In this document: one piece after another, positions 12,029 to 22,895 of the stretch | Layout of the letters: each line of letters begins with the position of its first letter | Numbering within the stretch: the first letter of the stretch is position 1 | Assembly: GCF_000521485.1 (NCBI RefSeq) | Contig: NZ_BAVS01000007.1 | Span: forward strand, 1 to 64,000 | Direction of reading: 5' to 3' | Origin: Gracilibacillus boraciitolerans JCM 21714 | GTDB lineage: Bacteria > Bacillota > Bacilli > Bacillales > Amphibacillaceae | DNA length: 64,000 nt | Position numbers and translations under genes: made by a program | The notes under the pieces: model-generated | Told to the model about the DNA's origin: nothing | The model's database searches: none | Seen by the model: only the letters and a program-made list of their open reading frames with translations

Positions 12029-12685
12029 GTGACTGAACATGTAGTAGTAATCTATCCTCATCCAGATGATGAAGCATTTGGTGCAGCGGGTACGATCTCT
12101 GGATTTAGAGAAAAGGGTATCCCTGTTACATATCTGTGTGGAACGTTAGGCGAAATGGGTCGGAATATGGGAAACCCAACATTTGCGAATAGAGAAACGT
12201 TACCAGAAATCAGAAAAGAAGAGCTTATCAAAGCATGTCATGTAATGGATATTCAATTAGAAATGCTTGGTTATCGAGATAAAACATTAGAATTTGAATC
12301 AACAGAAGAGGTTGCGGACCATTTATTTACGTATCTAAATCGGATTCAACCATCATTGGTGATTACCCATTACCCCGGACATGCCGTCCATCCAGACCAT
12401 GATGCGTTTGGCGCTGCAGCAATTAAAGCTGTAGAAAAATTCCCAGCAGAGAATCGTCCAACCGTGTGGGCTCAAGCCATCAGCAGAACTCATACAGAGG
12501 AGTTAGGAGAACCGGATATTAACAATGATGTAGGAGCTGTTTTTCATAAGAAGTTCGAAACGATAATGGCACATAAATCACAGGCAGATGGCATGCTTGC
12601 TAAAATAAGCCAGGAATCAGTAGATGTAAAAGAAGCAGCTAAACAGTGGTTAGGAATGGAGTCATTTTATACGTGGAAATATTAG
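12029..12685 (+). CDS. bshB2: Bacillithiol biosynthesis deacetylase BshB2
   Basis: LmbE/PIG-L family zinc deacetylase of 218 aa, predicted to hydrolyse GlcNAc-malate to GlcN-malate in bacillithiol synthesis. Zinc-ligand and catalytic motif PHPDDEAFGAAG is at residues about 10-21, and the distal motif HAVHPDHDAFG near 126-136. RBS AAAAGGAGGAATAATT precedes the start codon GTG at 12029. Bacillithiol is the main low-molecular-weight thiol of Bacillaceae, consistent with the host. The frame is intact and the length typical. Confidence 0.92.
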   Translation: MTEHVVVIYPHPDDEAFGAAGTISGFREKGIPVTYLCGTLGEMGRNMGNPTFANRETLPEIRKEELIKACHVMDIQLEMLGYRDKTLEFESTEEVADHLFTYLNRIQPSLVITHYPGHAVHPDHDAFGAAAIKAVEKFPAENRPTVWAQAISRTHTEELGEPDINNDVGAVFHKKFETIMAHKSQADGMLAKISQESVDVKEAAKQWLGMESFYTWKY

Positions 12686-12750
12686 TGCATCATGATTTTT
12701 TTATGTAGCAGCAGCCTTGATCATCCCCCCCAAAAAGGAGTTGAATAAAA

Positions 12751-13091
12751 ATGCGGTGGATATTATCACTTATATTTAATGCACTCGCTTTAATGTTAAT
12801 TGATTATTTTTTGATGGATTTATGATTGACGGATTTGCTGTAGCACTTATTGCAAGTGTGATTCTTGCTGTATTGAATGCTATTGTGAAACCTATATTAG
12901 TTGTGCTTACATTGCCCATTACTGTCTTAACGTTAGGATTATTTTTATTCGTTATCAATGGTATCACATTGTGGTTTACACAAGCTTTATTAGGAGATAA
13001 TTTTGTGATCGAAGGCTTCGGCATAGCGATTATCACTGCGGTACTTTTCTCTCTAATGAATCTGGTTATCAACAAAATAATTAAAGACTAA
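12751..13091 (+). CDS. yvlD: YvlD-like membrane protein (phage holin family 4), frameshifted
   Basis: Small polytopic membrane protein of about 113 aa. Start ATG at 12751 behind AAAAAGGAGTTG; the N-terminus reads MRWILSLIFNALALMLIDYF. A 6-T run near 12809-12814 (7 expected) breaks the frame; after correction the protein continues FDGFMIDGFAVALIAS with four hydrophobic segments and ends NKIIKD. In B. subtilis yvlD lies directly upstream of hprK, as here. Molecular function is unknown; the family was named from weak similarity to holins. A 7-C run lies just upstream at 12725-12731. Confidence 0.85.
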
Positions 13092-13120
13092 ACCGTTATG
13101 TACCCACATAGCGGTTTTTT
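13090..13120 (+). terminator. Intrinsic terminator after yvlD
   Basis: AACCGTTATGT pairs with ACATAGCGGT (one wobble), followed by six T. It separates yvlD from hprK. Confidence 0.85.
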
Positions 13121-13257
13121 AGTAAATATATTTTTGTGAGATTAAGCAGAAATACACCGTATATTTTTTGGATAAATCTGTACTATCCATATTAAAAAGT
13201 GCTACAATAGTAACGACATGAATATAAAAAGAAGTGATGCGAATAGGGGGCTTAGTG

Positions 13258-14220
13258 ATGGCAAAAGTGCGCACGCAAGATTTAATGAATCGCTTTAAAA
13301 TTGAACTAATAGCTGGTGCTGAAGGTGTGCACCGTGAGATATTTATGAGTGAAGTATCACGTCCAGGGATTGAATTAACAGGTTATTTTAAATACTATCC
13401 GAAAGATCGTTTACAGTTATTAGGGAAGACGGAATTATCTTATTTTTCCGAACTAACACAAGAAGAAAAAAAAGATCGCTCGGATCAGCTCTGTACAGAC
13501 ATTACTCCAGGGATTGTCGTTACGCGTGATATGGAAGTGCCAGAAGAACTTGTCGAAGCCTGTGAAAGATCTGGTGTACCATTAATGCGATCGCCCTATA
13601 AAACAACACGTGTGATTAGCAGAATCACTAATTTTCTTGAAGCTAAATTTGCCCCATTTACAGCAGTGCATGGAGTGTTGGTAGATGTTTATGGTATTGG
13701 TGTTCTGATAACAGGTCAAAGTGGTGTTGGTAAAAGTGAGACAGCCTTAGAGCTAGTTAAAAGAGGTCATAGACTTGTTGCAGATGATAGTGTCGAGATC
13801 CGTCAAGAGGATTACGACCGCTTAATTGGCTCCTCACCACCATTGATTGAACACCTCTTGGAAATTAGAGGGTTAGGGATTATTAATGTGATGACACTAT
13901 TCGGTGCAGGTTCTGTACGTTCCCACAAACGGATATCGCTTGTGATCAATCTGGAAACCTGGGATCAAAAAAAGCAGTATGATCGTCTCGGATTAGAAGA
14001 AGAAACAATGAAAATTATCGATGTTAACATACAAAAGGCGACATTACCTGTACGACCTGGTCGTAACTTAGCTGTCATTATCGAAGTGGCTGCAATGAAC
14101 TTCCGTTTAAAACGAATGGGTGTGAATGCGGCAGAGGAATTTTCACAGCGACTATCAAAAATGATCCAAAGTGGAGAGCAAGAAGAAACTGATTTTGAAA
14201 CAGATCTTGATATAGATTAA
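13258..14220 (+). CDS. hprK: HPr kinase/phosphorylase
   Basis: Bifunctional enzyme that phosphorylates and dephosphorylates Ser46 of HPr and Crh, the key sensor of carbon catabolite control. P-loop GQSGVGKSE at residues about 153-161; signature [16 protein letters not shown] near 204; end motif [18 protein letters not shown] prefer ATG at 13258 ([10 protein letters not shown], the conserved start) after AGGGGG; an in-frame upstream start at 13234 adds eight unconserved residues. Both substrates are encoded in this window (crh at 21937, ptsH at 48506). It heads the hprK-lgt-ppaX-yvoF cluster. Confidence 0.96.
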   Translation: MAKVRTQDLMNRFKIELIAGAEGVHREIFMSEVSRPGIELTGYFKYYPKDRLQLLGKTELSYFSELTQEEKKDRSDQLCTDITPGIVVTRDMEVPEELVEACERSGVPLMRSPYKTTRVISRITNFLEAKFAPFTAVHGVLVDVYGIGVLITGQSGVGKSETALELVKRGHRLVADDSVEIRQEDYDRLIGSSPPLIEHLLEIRGLGIINVMTLFGAGSVRSHKRISLVINLETWDQKKQYDRLGLEEETMKIIDVNIQKATLPVRPGRNLAVIIEVAAMNFRLKRMGVNAAEEFSQRLSKMIQSGEQEETDFETDLDID

Positions 14221-14251
14221 TAGAAGATGTGGAAGATCGGAGGAATAAAAT

Positions 14252-15103
14252 ATGGCATGTGATGCTCCAGCTCTTGATCCAATATTCTTGCAGCTTGGTC
14301 CATTATCGATTTATTGGTATGGTGTGATAATTGCATCCGGCGCTTTTCTTGCGTTATGGATTGCGACAATGGAAGCAGATCGGTTAGGTGTTAAAAAAGA
14401 TTATATCGTTGACTTAGTAGTGTTTGCTATACCAATCGCTATTTTATCAGCACGTATTTATTACGTTATTTTTGAATGGGATCGTTATGTTGGCGAGCCA
14501 TGGTGGAAAGTCTTTGCCGTCTGGGAAGGTGGGATAGCGATCCATGGGGGGGCATTAATTGGCTCTGTCATTACTGCAATTGTGTTTACTAGAGTGAAAA
14601 AATTATCCTTTTGGCAAATTGCTGATATAGTTGCTCCTAGTCTTATTTTAGGACAAGCAATCGGTCGCTGGGGGGGTAATTTTATGAATCAGGAAGCACA
14701 TGGCGGCCCCATTAGTGAAGCTACTTATCAAAGTTTTTATCAATACTTACCTGACTTTATTATGAATCAGATGTGTATTGAAGGGACCATGTATCATCCA
14801 ACATTTTTATATGAATCAGTTTGGAATATTGCTGGATTTATATTATTATTAATATTACGTAAATATCCACTTCGACGTGGTGACATGTTCTTAACATATG
14901 TAATCTGGTATTCTTTTGGTCGTTACTTTATCGAAGGAATGAGAACCGATAGCCTATATATTGTTGGAGAATTACGAACGGCACAATTTATTTCGATTAT
15001 ACTTATAATTGGTGCAGTTATTATGATGATATATCGACGCAAAAAAGGTCTGGCTGATCATACGTATCAAGGTAAAAAAATAACACAAAATAAGAAAAAA
15101 TAA
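14252..15103 (+). CDS. lgt: Prolipoprotein diacylglyceryl transferase
   Basis: Integral membrane enzyme that moves diacylglycerol from phosphatidylglycerol to the lipobox cysteine of prolipoproteins. 283 aa with about seven hydrophobic segments. The family signature reads [16 protein letters not shown] near residue 140; canonical is [14 protein letters not shown], the extra Gly coming from a 7-G run (14670-14676). A second 7-G run (14546-14552) adds a Gly in AIHGGALIG. Start ATG at 14252 after CGGAGG, 31 bp after hprK. Substrates in this window include the lipoprotein-like solute-binding proteins at 25102, 32898 and 55011. Confidence 0.95.
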   Translation: MACDAPALDPIFLQLGPLSIYWYGVIIASGAFLALWIATMEADRLGVKKDYIVDLVVFAIPIAILSARIYYVIFEWDRYVGEPWWKVFAVWEGGIAIHGGALIGSVITAIVFTRVKKLSFWQIADIVAPSLILGQAIGRWGGNFMNQEAHGGPISEATYQSFYQYLPDFIMNQMCIEGTMYHPTFLYESVWNIAGFILLLILRKYPLRRGDMFLTYVIWYSFGRYFIEGMRTDSLYIVGELRTAQFISIILIIGAVIMMIYRRKKGLADHTYQGKKITQNKKK

Positions 15104-15163
15104 GATATCAGAGCTTTTGCTTCATGGCAAAAGCTTGTTTCTTGTGAATTTGGAGGTTGTGAA

Positions 15164-15805
15164 ATGAAAATAGAAACTATATTATTTGATTTAGACGGAA
15201 CATTAATCGATACGAATGAGTTAATTATCGCTTCGTTTACACATACGGTTGAAAAATATGGTGATCGTCCATATACAAGAGAAGAAATAATGGATTTTAT
15301 TGGTCCACCATTAACCGATAGTTTAAAAAAGGTTAATGTGGACAATGTAGAAGAAATGATTGCAACGTACCGCAAGCATAATTATGAAAATCATGAAAAA
15401 TATGTGACAGCATTCCCGACAGTGGTGGAGACCATTAAAACGTTAAAGGACAAAGGATTTCAATTAGGAATTGTTACGACAAAATTGACGGACACGGCTA
15501 AGTTAGGTTTAAAAATAACGGGAATGGATCAATTGTTTGATGTACTTATCGGTTTAGATGATGTCGAACACGCGAAGCCTCATCCAGAACCAATATTAAA
15601 AGCAATTGAGCTACTGAAAGCTAATCCGATGACAACTATAATGGTTGGAGACAATTATCATGATATCGAAGCTGGCCATAATGCAGGTGTACAAACTGCA
15701 GGTGTTGCTTGGACCATTAAGGGAAGAAAAACCTTAGAAGCACATGACCCGAATTATATGCTTGAAAAAATGAGTGATTTATTAGAAATTGTTGGAGTGA
15801 AATAA
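15164..15805 (+). CDS. ppaX: Pyrophosphatase PpaX (HAD superfamily)
   Basis: HAD hydrolase of 213 aa. Motif I DLDGTLIDT at residues 9-17, motif II around IVTTK, motif III lysine in AKPHPEP, motif IV VGDNYHDIEAG. In B. subtilis PpaX hydrolyses the pyrophosphate produced when HprK dephosphorylates P-Ser-HPr by phosphorolysis, which explains its place in the hprK cluster. Start ATG at 15164 after GGAGGTTGTG. It ends 1 nt before yvoF, so the two are probably translationally coupled. Confidence 0.92.
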   Translation: MKIETILFDLDGTLIDTNELIIASFTHTVEKYGDRPYTREEIMDFIGPPLTDSLKKVNVDNVEEMIATYRKHNYENHEKYVTAFPTVVETIKTLKDKGFQLGIVTTKLTDTAKLGLKITGMDQLFDVLIGLDDVEHAKPHPEPILKAIELLKANPMTTIMVGDNYHDIEAGHNAGVQTAGVAWTIKGRKTLEAHDPNYMLEKMSDLLEIVGVK

Positions 15806-15806
15806 C

Positions 15807-16341
15807 ATGCGAAAAACCGATCGTTATCGAGTTCAAGATGCGAACAGTTTATGGCATATATATAAGACCGTGCCTTTTTGGAAAGTGGTTAAAAATTTTA
15901 TGATCATACAGTTAGCAAGGTATACTCCATTCTTAAAACTAAAAAACTGGATGTATCGGTCCTTCTTACGAATGGAAGTGGGACAACATACGGCATTTGC
16001 CTTGATGGTGATGGTAGACATCATGTTTCCAGAGAAAATTCATATTGGTAAAAATACGGTAATAGGCTATAATTCCACGATTTTGGCTCACGAATATTTA
16101 ATAAAGGAGTATCGCATAGGGGGATGTTATCATTGGAGATGAAGTGATGATCGGCACTAATAGTACTATTTTACCTGGAGTAACTATCGGAAATAAAGCG
16201 GTGGTCGCTGCAGGCACTGTCGTCCATAAAGATGTAGCACCTGGCACTTTCGTTGCTGGAAATCCGATGAGAATAATTTTTACAAATGAAGAAATGATCG
16301 AACGTAATCAAAAGGATATGTTTTTATCAAAAGGAAAATAG
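15807..16341 (+). CDS. yvoF: YvoF-like hexapeptide-repeat acetyltransferase (frameshifted)
   Basis: Putative left-handed beta-helix O-acetyltransferase, about 178 aa after correction. The N-terminal half ([20 protein letters not shown]) runs to about 16117, where a 5-G run at 16119-16123 (4 expected) shifts the frame. The continuation reads [20 protein letters not shown], then [20 protein letters not shown], typical [LIV]G-x4 hexapeptide repeats. Substrate unknown. Synteny hprK-lgt-ppaX-yvoF is as in B. subtilis, but the hisZ and his operon that follow there are missing here. Confidence 0.87.
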
Positions 16342-16725
16342 CAAACTTAGCAATAAATTGCAGGAAATTTTGTTAAGTATTAGCAGATTCCAAATATTTT
16401 ACTTTTCGCAGGCCAAATTTAAGACTCCTGAGAAGTCAAAATCACTTCTTATGGAGTCTTATTCTTAAGCTTTTTACTCTGATTTATAAGCAGTTATTTT
16501 AAAAGGATCTAAAATTAACAAACAAATATCTTTTTGTTATTCCTATTGAACAACGCTTTAAAGGTGTTCATACTATATTTTAAATCGATACCATAATCAT
16601 GTGATGAATTAGGTCTTACATTGTGATAAAAGTGTGTTATAATGCTAAAGTCGCCGTATTTTAAAAAAAATAAAAATGTAAAATATATGTAAGTGAAAAA
16701 GAATGGGAGGGGGGGAATTATTGAC
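16342..16725. other. yvoF-yvcD intergenic region with a terminator-like hairpin
   Basis: No gene is visible. A hairpin at 16421-16460 (AAGACTCC/GGAGTCTT with inner GAGAAGT/ACTTCT) is followed by ATTCTT and probably ends the hprK unit. B. subtilis has the his operon at this point. The rest is AT-rich, and a TGTTATAAT -10-like element at 16634-16642 may serve yvcD. Confidence 0.6.
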
Positions 16726-17733
16726 GTGCAAAATTTAAATCAAATAGAAGGAAATATCATACCTTTCATTCCTGAAGGGGGGGATTTTTATTTTAAAAAA
16801 GGTGTTGAAGCCTATCAGAAACAAAAATTTGACCTCTCCTTGAAGTGGTTGCAAAAGGCATTATCGGAAAAACCGGAAAATCCATTATATCAGTGCCAAA
16901 CTTCGATTGTATACACCGAAATAGGTTCCTATCATATAGCAAATCAAATGTTAACAAAAGTTCTGTCCAAATATGGAGATGAATATATAGATTGCTATTA
17001 TTTAATTGCAAATAACTATGCTCATTTAGGCTTGCTTCAGGATGCAACCAAATATGCACAACTATATCTGGAAAAAGGAGATAACGGTGAATTTCATCAA
17101 GAAGCAGAAGAACTTCTGGAACTTTTGGATTTTAGTGATGAAGAAGACGATGAGGACTGGATATTTGAAGAAGAGGATGATCTTCTAGTTTATCAGGAAA
17201 CGGCTTTTTATCATTTAGAGCGGGAAGAATGGGTAGAAGCAATTGCGGTCTTAGAGGAGATGATCGCTTTATATCCTGAATTCTCACAGGCACGTCATGA
17301 ATATCATTATGCCACGTTTTTTATTGGGGGGGAAAGAGAAGAAGCGATTGCTAATGAAGAAAAGTACTTAAAAGAGCATCCGGATGCATTATTCAGTTTT
17401 ACGAATCTAGCCATTTTTTATACACTTAAGGGTAATAAGGAAGTTAGCAAATATTATACAGATATGCTTGTTAATATTTATCCCATACACGAGCAACAAA
17501 AATTGCGAATTGCGGTTACTTTTGCCCAAATTGGCTTATATGAAAAAGCAATGGATCGTTTTAAAATGTTGCGTAAATCAAAACTGAAAGGCCATCCTTC
17601 CTATTACAGATGGTATAGTACATGCCAATATTATTTAGGAATGGAAGAGTCAGCCTTTCGACTATGGAATGAAGGCTGTAAACAGCATAGTATATTGTCG
17701 GTTCAATCACCACCCTGGGCACAAAGTAAATGA
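16726..17733 (+). CDS. yvcD: Tetratricopeptide-repeat protein YvcD
   Basis: TPR protein of about 336 aa: degenerate helical repeats at residues about 25-60 and 65-125, an acidic linker (DEEDDEDWIFEEEDD) near 140, then more repeats to the end. The start is uncertain. GTG at 16726 has GGGAGG about a dozen bases upstream; the earliest in-frame start, GTG at 16693, would put the Shine-Dalgarno inside the gene. 7-G runs at 16709-16715, 16777-16783 and 17326-17332 add residues without breaking the frame. yvcD precedes trxB in B. subtilis. Function unknown; TPRs imply a protein-binding role. The B. subtilis protein is, as I recall, longer. Confidence 0.78.
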   Translation: MQNLNQIEGNIIPFIPEGGDFYFKKGVEAYQKQKFDLSLKWLQKALSEKPENPLYQCQTSIVYTEIGSYHIANQMLTKVLSKYGDEYIDCYYLIANNYAHLGLLQDATKYAQLYLEKGDNGEFHQEAEELLELLDFSDEEDDEDWIFEEEDDLLVYQETAFYHLEREEWVEAIAVLEEMIALYPEFSQARHEYHYATFFIGGEREEAIANEEKYLKEHPDALFSFTNLAIFYTLKGNKEVSKYYTDMLVNIYPIHEQQKLRIAVTFAQIGLYEKAMDRFKMLRKSKLKGHPSYYRWYSTCQYYLGMEESAFRLWNEGCKQHSILSVQSPPWAQSK

Positions 17734-17745
17734 GCAGAATAGTAG

Positions 17746-18753
<1,008 letters not shown>

Positions 18754-18878
18754 TCTTGTAATCATTTCGACATCTACGCGTAAATAGAAATTAACGTGGC
18801 TGTAACACGGACGAAATATAAATGCGATACAATGTAATTAACTAATTGACCCCCCTTTTAAATAAATATATAGTTGAC

Positions 18879-18911
18879 GCATAGGTTTCCATACCTATGC
18901 CAATTTTTTTT
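18879..18911 (+). terminator. Intrinsic terminator after trxB
   Basis: GCATAGGT/ACCTATGC stem with a TTCCAT loop, then CCAA and a run of more than eight T. Confidence 0.85.
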
Positions 18912-19000
18912 TATGGTAGAGGTTAATGAGTCTGTGTATAATGGTGATATAATGATAAAATACTTATATATAAATGATTGAGGGGGGGAGTGTTTAAACA

Positions 19001-19884
19001 ATGGGGGGGCGACAATCGGAAGAAATTAAATTAGTAATTATTACCGGAATGTCAGGTGCAGGCAAAACTGTAGCGGTTCAGAGCTTTGAAGATTTAGGAT
19101 ATTATTGTGTAGATAACCTTCCACCCGCACTCTTACCAAAATTTCTCGAACTGATGAAGGATGCTACTAATGATATTCAAAAAGTAGCACTGGTAATGGA
19201 CTTAAGAGGTCGTGAGTTTTTCGAAACTTTGTTTGAAGCATTGGATGCACTAGGGCAAGAAGAGTGGTTAGACGAGCATATTTTATTTTTAGATGCAAAT
19301 GATCATGTACTAGTTTCACGTTATAAAGAGACAAGACGCTCACATCCACTGGCACAAGATGGATTGCCATTAGAAGGTATCCATGCAGAAAGAAAAATCT
19401 TAGATGAATTAAGAGGCGTTCTCAGCATTTTATTGATACTTCTAAGTTAAAGCCAAAAGAATTACGTGAGGAGATTGTTCAGCGTTACAGTAAAAAAGAT
19501 CAGGAAATTTTCTCTGTCCATGCAGTTTCCTTCGGTTTTAAATATGGATTGCCAATTGATGCCGATTTAGTATTTGATGTCCGTTTTTTACCAAATCCAC
19601 ATTATGTGGAACAAATGCGTCCGTTAACCGGTTTGAATGCTGAAGTATCATCCTATGTTTTTAAATGGTCAGATACACAGAAATTCCTGGAAAAAACAAC
19701 GGATCTTTTACACTTTTTACTGCCGCAATATAAACGCGAAGGAAAAACCCAGCTAGTAATTGCAATTGGCTGTACGGGTGGTCAACATCGCTCTGTAGCT
19801 ATTGCAGAACATTTAGCCAAGCAATTTCAAAAAAATTATATTACACATGTCAGTCATCGTGATATTGAGAAACGAAAGGAATAA
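19001..19884 (+). CDS. rapZ: RNase adapter / nucleotide-binding protein RapZ (YvcJ), frameshifted
   Basis: P-loop protein of about 294 aa, Walker [11 protein letters not shown] near residue 14. Homologues bind GTP/ATP; in E. coli RapZ controls glucosamine-6-phosphate synthase levels, while in B. subtilis YvcJ affects competence and forms an operon with yvcK. The frame breaks near 19420, where one base (probably T) is missing, and resumes [20 protein letters not shown]. The C-terminal domain contains [18 protein letters not shown] and CTGGQHRSV. The start codon ATG at 19001 is followed at once by a 7-G run (19003-19009), and a second run sits in its Shine-Dalgarno (18982-18988). Confidence 0.92.
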
Positions 19885-19888
19885 ATAG

Positions 19889-20845
19889 ATGGTAAAGTCA
19901 GAGAGAAAAAAAATAGTTGTCATTGGTGGTGGAACAGGTATGCCTGTTTTACTGCGAGGACTAAAGCAACATAGTATTGATTTGTCTGCCATTGTTACCG
20001 TTGCTGATGATGGCGGCAGCTCAGGGCGATTACGATCAGAAATGGAAATGCCTGCACCTGGTGATATAAGAAATGTGATTGCTGCCCTATCTGATGTGGA
20101 GCCGATGTTAATGGAACTCTTCCAACACCGTTTCACTAAAGGGAACGGCTTGACTGGTCATTCAATGGGAAATTTATTATTAGCCGCCATGACATCTGTA
20201 ACAGGCGATTTTTATACAGGTATAAAAGAAATCTCCCGCGTGTTAAATGTAAAAGGGAACATTTATCCTATAGCAAATCAAAATATGTTTTTGCATGCAG
20301 AATATGAAGATGGCACAATTATTGTAGGGGGGGAATCAAATATTCCAAAAGCTAATAAACGAATAAAACGTGTATTTTTAAAGCCTAATCCTGTTCTGCC
20401 ATTACCTGAATCAGTAGCAGCTATTCACGATGCAGATCTTGTTGTGATAGCACCAGGCAGTTTATATACGAGCACACTCCCTAATTTAATTGTGCCGCAA
20501 ATTGGCGAGGCGTTACGTCATACACAAGCTAAAGTTGTCTATGTTTGTAATGTGATGACGCAAGCCGGAGAGACCAATCAATACACTGCAGCTGACCATG
20601 TCCAGGCGATCACAGATCATATTGGGACAGATTGCATTCAGGCTATTGTGATGCATAATAAATCGATAGCTCGTGATGTGCAAATGGTTTATGCCGAGGA
20701 AAATGCTGAACCTGTTCAATATGATACGGATAAACTGCGAGGTATGGGATTAGAAATCATAGAAGAAGATATTGTGAAAGAATATAATCATTCCTTACGT
20801 CATGATACAGATAAGGTAGCGAATGTATTATGCTCATTAATATAA
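19889..20845 (+). CDS. glmR: Gluconeogenesis factor YvcK/GlmR
   Basis: CofD-like protein of 318 aa needed for growth on gluconeogenic carbon; in B. subtilis it binds UDP-GlcNAc and stimulates GlmS, steering carbon into cell-wall precursors. Motifs: IGGGTGMPVLLRGLK near residue 13, TVADDGGSSGRLR near 37, GDIRN, GHSMGNLLLAA and APGSLYTS. Start ATG at 19889, 4 bp after rapZ; whiA follows 42 bp downstream, so rapZ-glmR-whiA form one operon as in B. subtilis. A 7-G run adds one Gly in IIVGGESNIP. Frame intact. Confidence 0.95.
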   Translation: MVKSERKKIVVIGGGTGMPVLLRGLKQHSIDLSAIVTVADDGGSSGRLRSEMEMPAPGDIRNVIAALSDVEPMLMELFQHRFTKGNGLTGHSMGNLLLAAMTSVTGDFYTGIKEISRVLNVKGNIYPIANQNMFLHAEYEDGTIIVGGESNIPKANKRIKRVFLKPNPVLPLPESVAAIHDADLVVIAPGSLYTSTLPNLIVPQIGEALRHTQAKVVYVCNVMTQAGETNQYTAADHVQAITDHIGTDCIQAIVMHNKSIARDVQMVYAEENAEPVQYDTDKLRGMGLEIIEEDIVKEYNHSLRHDTDKVANVLCSLI

Positions 20846-20887
20846 CTACGTATAATAAGTATTTTGTAAAAGAGAGGGGGGGGAAGA

Positions 20888-21838
20888 ATGTTGTCTTTTG
20901 CAGCCGAAATAAAAAAGGAATTAACAAAAGTAGAAAGTGAATGATTGCTGCCAGCAGTCAGAATTAGCAGCGTTAATCCGTATGAATGGTGCCATTTCTT
21001 TTTCGAAAAATCATTATTCATTAGATGTACAAACGGAAAATGCAGCAATTGCCAGAAGAATTTATATTTTGATAAAATCAATTTATAATATTCCAGTTGA
21101 ATTATTAGTCCGTAAAAAAATGAAACTCAAAAAAATAATGTCTATATTTGTCGTATGAAGGATGGCGTAAAAGACATGTTGCAGGAAATGGAGATTTTGG
21201 TAGAGCCATTTCAGTTTATTCAAACCATTTCCTCGAAATATACAAAGAAACAATGTTGTCGAAGAGCATATATCCGCGGAGCATTTTTAGCAGGCGGGTC
21301 GGTTAATAATCCAGAAACTTCTTCCTATCACTTAGAAATATATAATTATCATGAGGAACATAATCAATCGTTATGTGACTTGTTAAATGGCTATCAGTTA
21401 CATGCTAGGATATTGGAACGAAAAAAAGGATTTATTACGTACATTAAAGAAGCTGAAAAGATTACAGAGTTATTAAACTATATTGGTGCACATCAGGCAT
21501 TGTTTAAGTTTGAGGATGTACGAATCGTCAGAGATATGAGAAACTCTGTTAATCGGCTTGTCAACTGTGAAACAGCAAATCTCAATAAAACGATTGGAGC
21601 AGCATTTAGACAAGTTGAAAATATTCGCTTTATTGATAGAACAGTTGGCTTGGAAGCATTACCAGATAAATTGCAGGAAATTGCTAATTTACGAATAGAG
21701 CATCAAGAGGTGTCATTAAAAGAATTGGGTGAGATGGTGTCTGGTGGAAAGATCAGTAAATCTGGTATTAATCATCGATTGAAAAAAATTGACCAATTCG
21801 CTGAACAGGTTCGTAATGAAGGAGTTCCGGTTAAATAA
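20888..21838 (+). CDS. whiA: WhiA (YvcL) DNA-binding protein, two frameshifts
   Basis: WhiA homologue of about 316 aa with an N-terminal LAGLIDADG-like fold and a C-terminal helix-turn-helix; in B. subtilis it influences division and chromosome segregation. The start ATG at 20888 ([17 protein letters not shown]) follows an 8-G Shine-Dalgarno run. An extra A near 20941 creates a stop in place of [14 protein letters not shown] 7-A run near 21127-21134 (8 expected) breaks [15 protein letters not shown]. The C-terminal part with [19 protein letters not shown] matches the WhiA HTH. Both breaks are single-base homopolymer changes. Confidence 0.92.
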
Positions 21839-21905
21839 TGATAGGGGGGGAATTTTCCTCCTATCCATATATGAATAAGAAAAGCTGTTATGTAGTAGAA
21901 TAAAA

Positions 21906-21919
21906 TGTTAGCGCTTACC
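21906..21919 (+). promoter_or_regulatory. Candidate CcpA-binding cre site upstream of crh
   Basis: TGTTAGCGCTTACC differs at two positions from the palindromic cre TGTAAGCGCTTACA and lies 18 bp upstream of the crh ATG. It is close to the Shine-Dalgarno, so if real it may act as a roadblock. Confidence 0.45.
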
Positions 21920-21936
21920 AAATTGGAGGGAAAATT

Positions 21937-22197
21937 ATGTTGGAGAAAAATGTTGTGGTGGCATTAGATCCGGGTTTACAGGCAAGACCTGCAGCGCAGT
22001 TTGTGCAAAAGGCAAACAGTTTCAGCTCAGAAATTTTTATCGAAAAGGATACGAAAAGAATCAATGCAAAAAGTATAATGGGCCTAATGAGCCTTGCTTT
22101 GCCAAAGGGAAGCGAGATAAAAATTATTGCGGATGGTCCAGACGATCAGGAGGCATTACACGAATTGATTGAATTTATTAAGGGAAACAAAAAATAA
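21937..22197 (+). CDS. crh: Catabolite repression HPr-like protein Crh
   Basis: HPr paralogue of 86 aa. The segment GLQARPAA has Gln where HPr has the phosphorylatable His15 (compare GVHARPAT in ptsH at 48506), so it cannot carry PTS phosphate. The regulatory Ser46 region KSIMGLMSLA is kept. P-Ser-Crh, made by HprK, is a CcpA co-repressor. Start ATG at 21937 after GGAGGG. It follows whiA as in B. subtilis. A 7-G run lies in the leader at 21844-21850. Confidence 0.95.
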   Translation: MLEKNVVVALDPGLQARPAAQFVQKANSFSSEIFIEKDTKRINAKSIMGLMSLALPKGSEIKIIADGPDDQEALHELIEFIKGNKK

Positions 22198-22308
22198 AAA
22201 TACGACAGGGAAATATCAATTATTTCCCACCGCAAAGCCGAAAGATGTAACGAAATAAGATGCATATAAAGAAGAGAATGTTACTAACTTCTGTGTTAAT
22301 TTTGAAAT

Positions 22309-22712
22309 GGGGTTCTTGCTTAACAATCGCTTCGGCTTGCCCGCTTCTCTTTCCACGGGTTTTCTCCTCAGCTAACTTTGGCAAGCCAAAGTGGATCTCC
22401 GGATAAAAACATCCCGTAGGAGTGAAAGCGGACGCCTACGCTGTTAATTTGCTCTGCAACGGTTATGACTGGTATCTGATGGAACTCTCTAAAAACGTAA
22501 TAACTTTGTATCGAGATAGGAAGACCGAAATTCTACTACTTACATCCATTGTAGCATCTTATGTAGCGCAGGCGTCCACTTCGACTCCTGGGGGGATCAG
22601 CGTGATCTGAAGATCCACTTTGTAAAGTGTCTTTCTTTATAAAGTTAGCTGAAGACACGCCCCCCCTTGGAAAGCGAAGTGGGCAAGCCGGAGCGGGTTG
22701 TTAAGCAAATGT
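22309..22712. repeat. MITE-like long palindromic element, copy 1
   Basis: About 400 bp in the crh-clpP gap without a credible gene. The ends are inverted repeats of about 38 bp: left GCTTAACAATCGCTTCGG, right CCGGAGCGGGTTGTTAAGC, continuing inward with CTTGCCCGCTTC / GAAGTGGGCAAG. Inner modules pair too: CAGCTAACTTT with AAAGTTAGCTG, and AGGAGTGAAAGCGGACGCC with GGCGTCCACTTCGACTCCT. The whole element can fold into one long branched hairpin. A related copy is at 62130-62457, a half copy at 30204-30373 and a remnant at 6414-6443. No transposase is present, so mobility would need help in trans. Confidence 0.75.
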
Positions 22713-22777
22713 TTCCTTTCAAAATCACCACTTTGATCTATAGTTAAACTTATATATTATCTTCTGTTTATGCAATT

Positions 22778-22838
22778 AAAAAATCCGAACGATAGTGAAT
22801 TCTTGAAGAATTCGTATTATCGTTCGGATTTCATTTTT
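22778..22838. terminator. Hairpin repeat copy 2, probable clpP terminator
   Basis: AAATCCGAACGATA and TATCGTTCGGATTT enclose GAATTCTTGAAGAATTC. Read on the minus strand it lies about 60 bp past the clpP stop and ends in a T run, so it should terminate clpP. Same family as 6296 and 45841. Confidence 0.8.
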
Positions 22839-22895
22839 ATCATATTACTTTTGTTTCAGTATCTTTCATTGCCTAAGAAATTTTAAAATTATTCT

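Noticed and set aside
13234-13257. Upstream start of hprK at 13234
   Set aside because: The conserved N-terminus MAKVRT starts at 13258 with a better placed Shine-Dalgarno.
22422-22610. 62-codon open frame on the plus strand
   Set aside because: Lies wholly inside the MITE-like repeat, has no Shine-Dalgarno and no recognisable family; an effect of the palindromic sequence.
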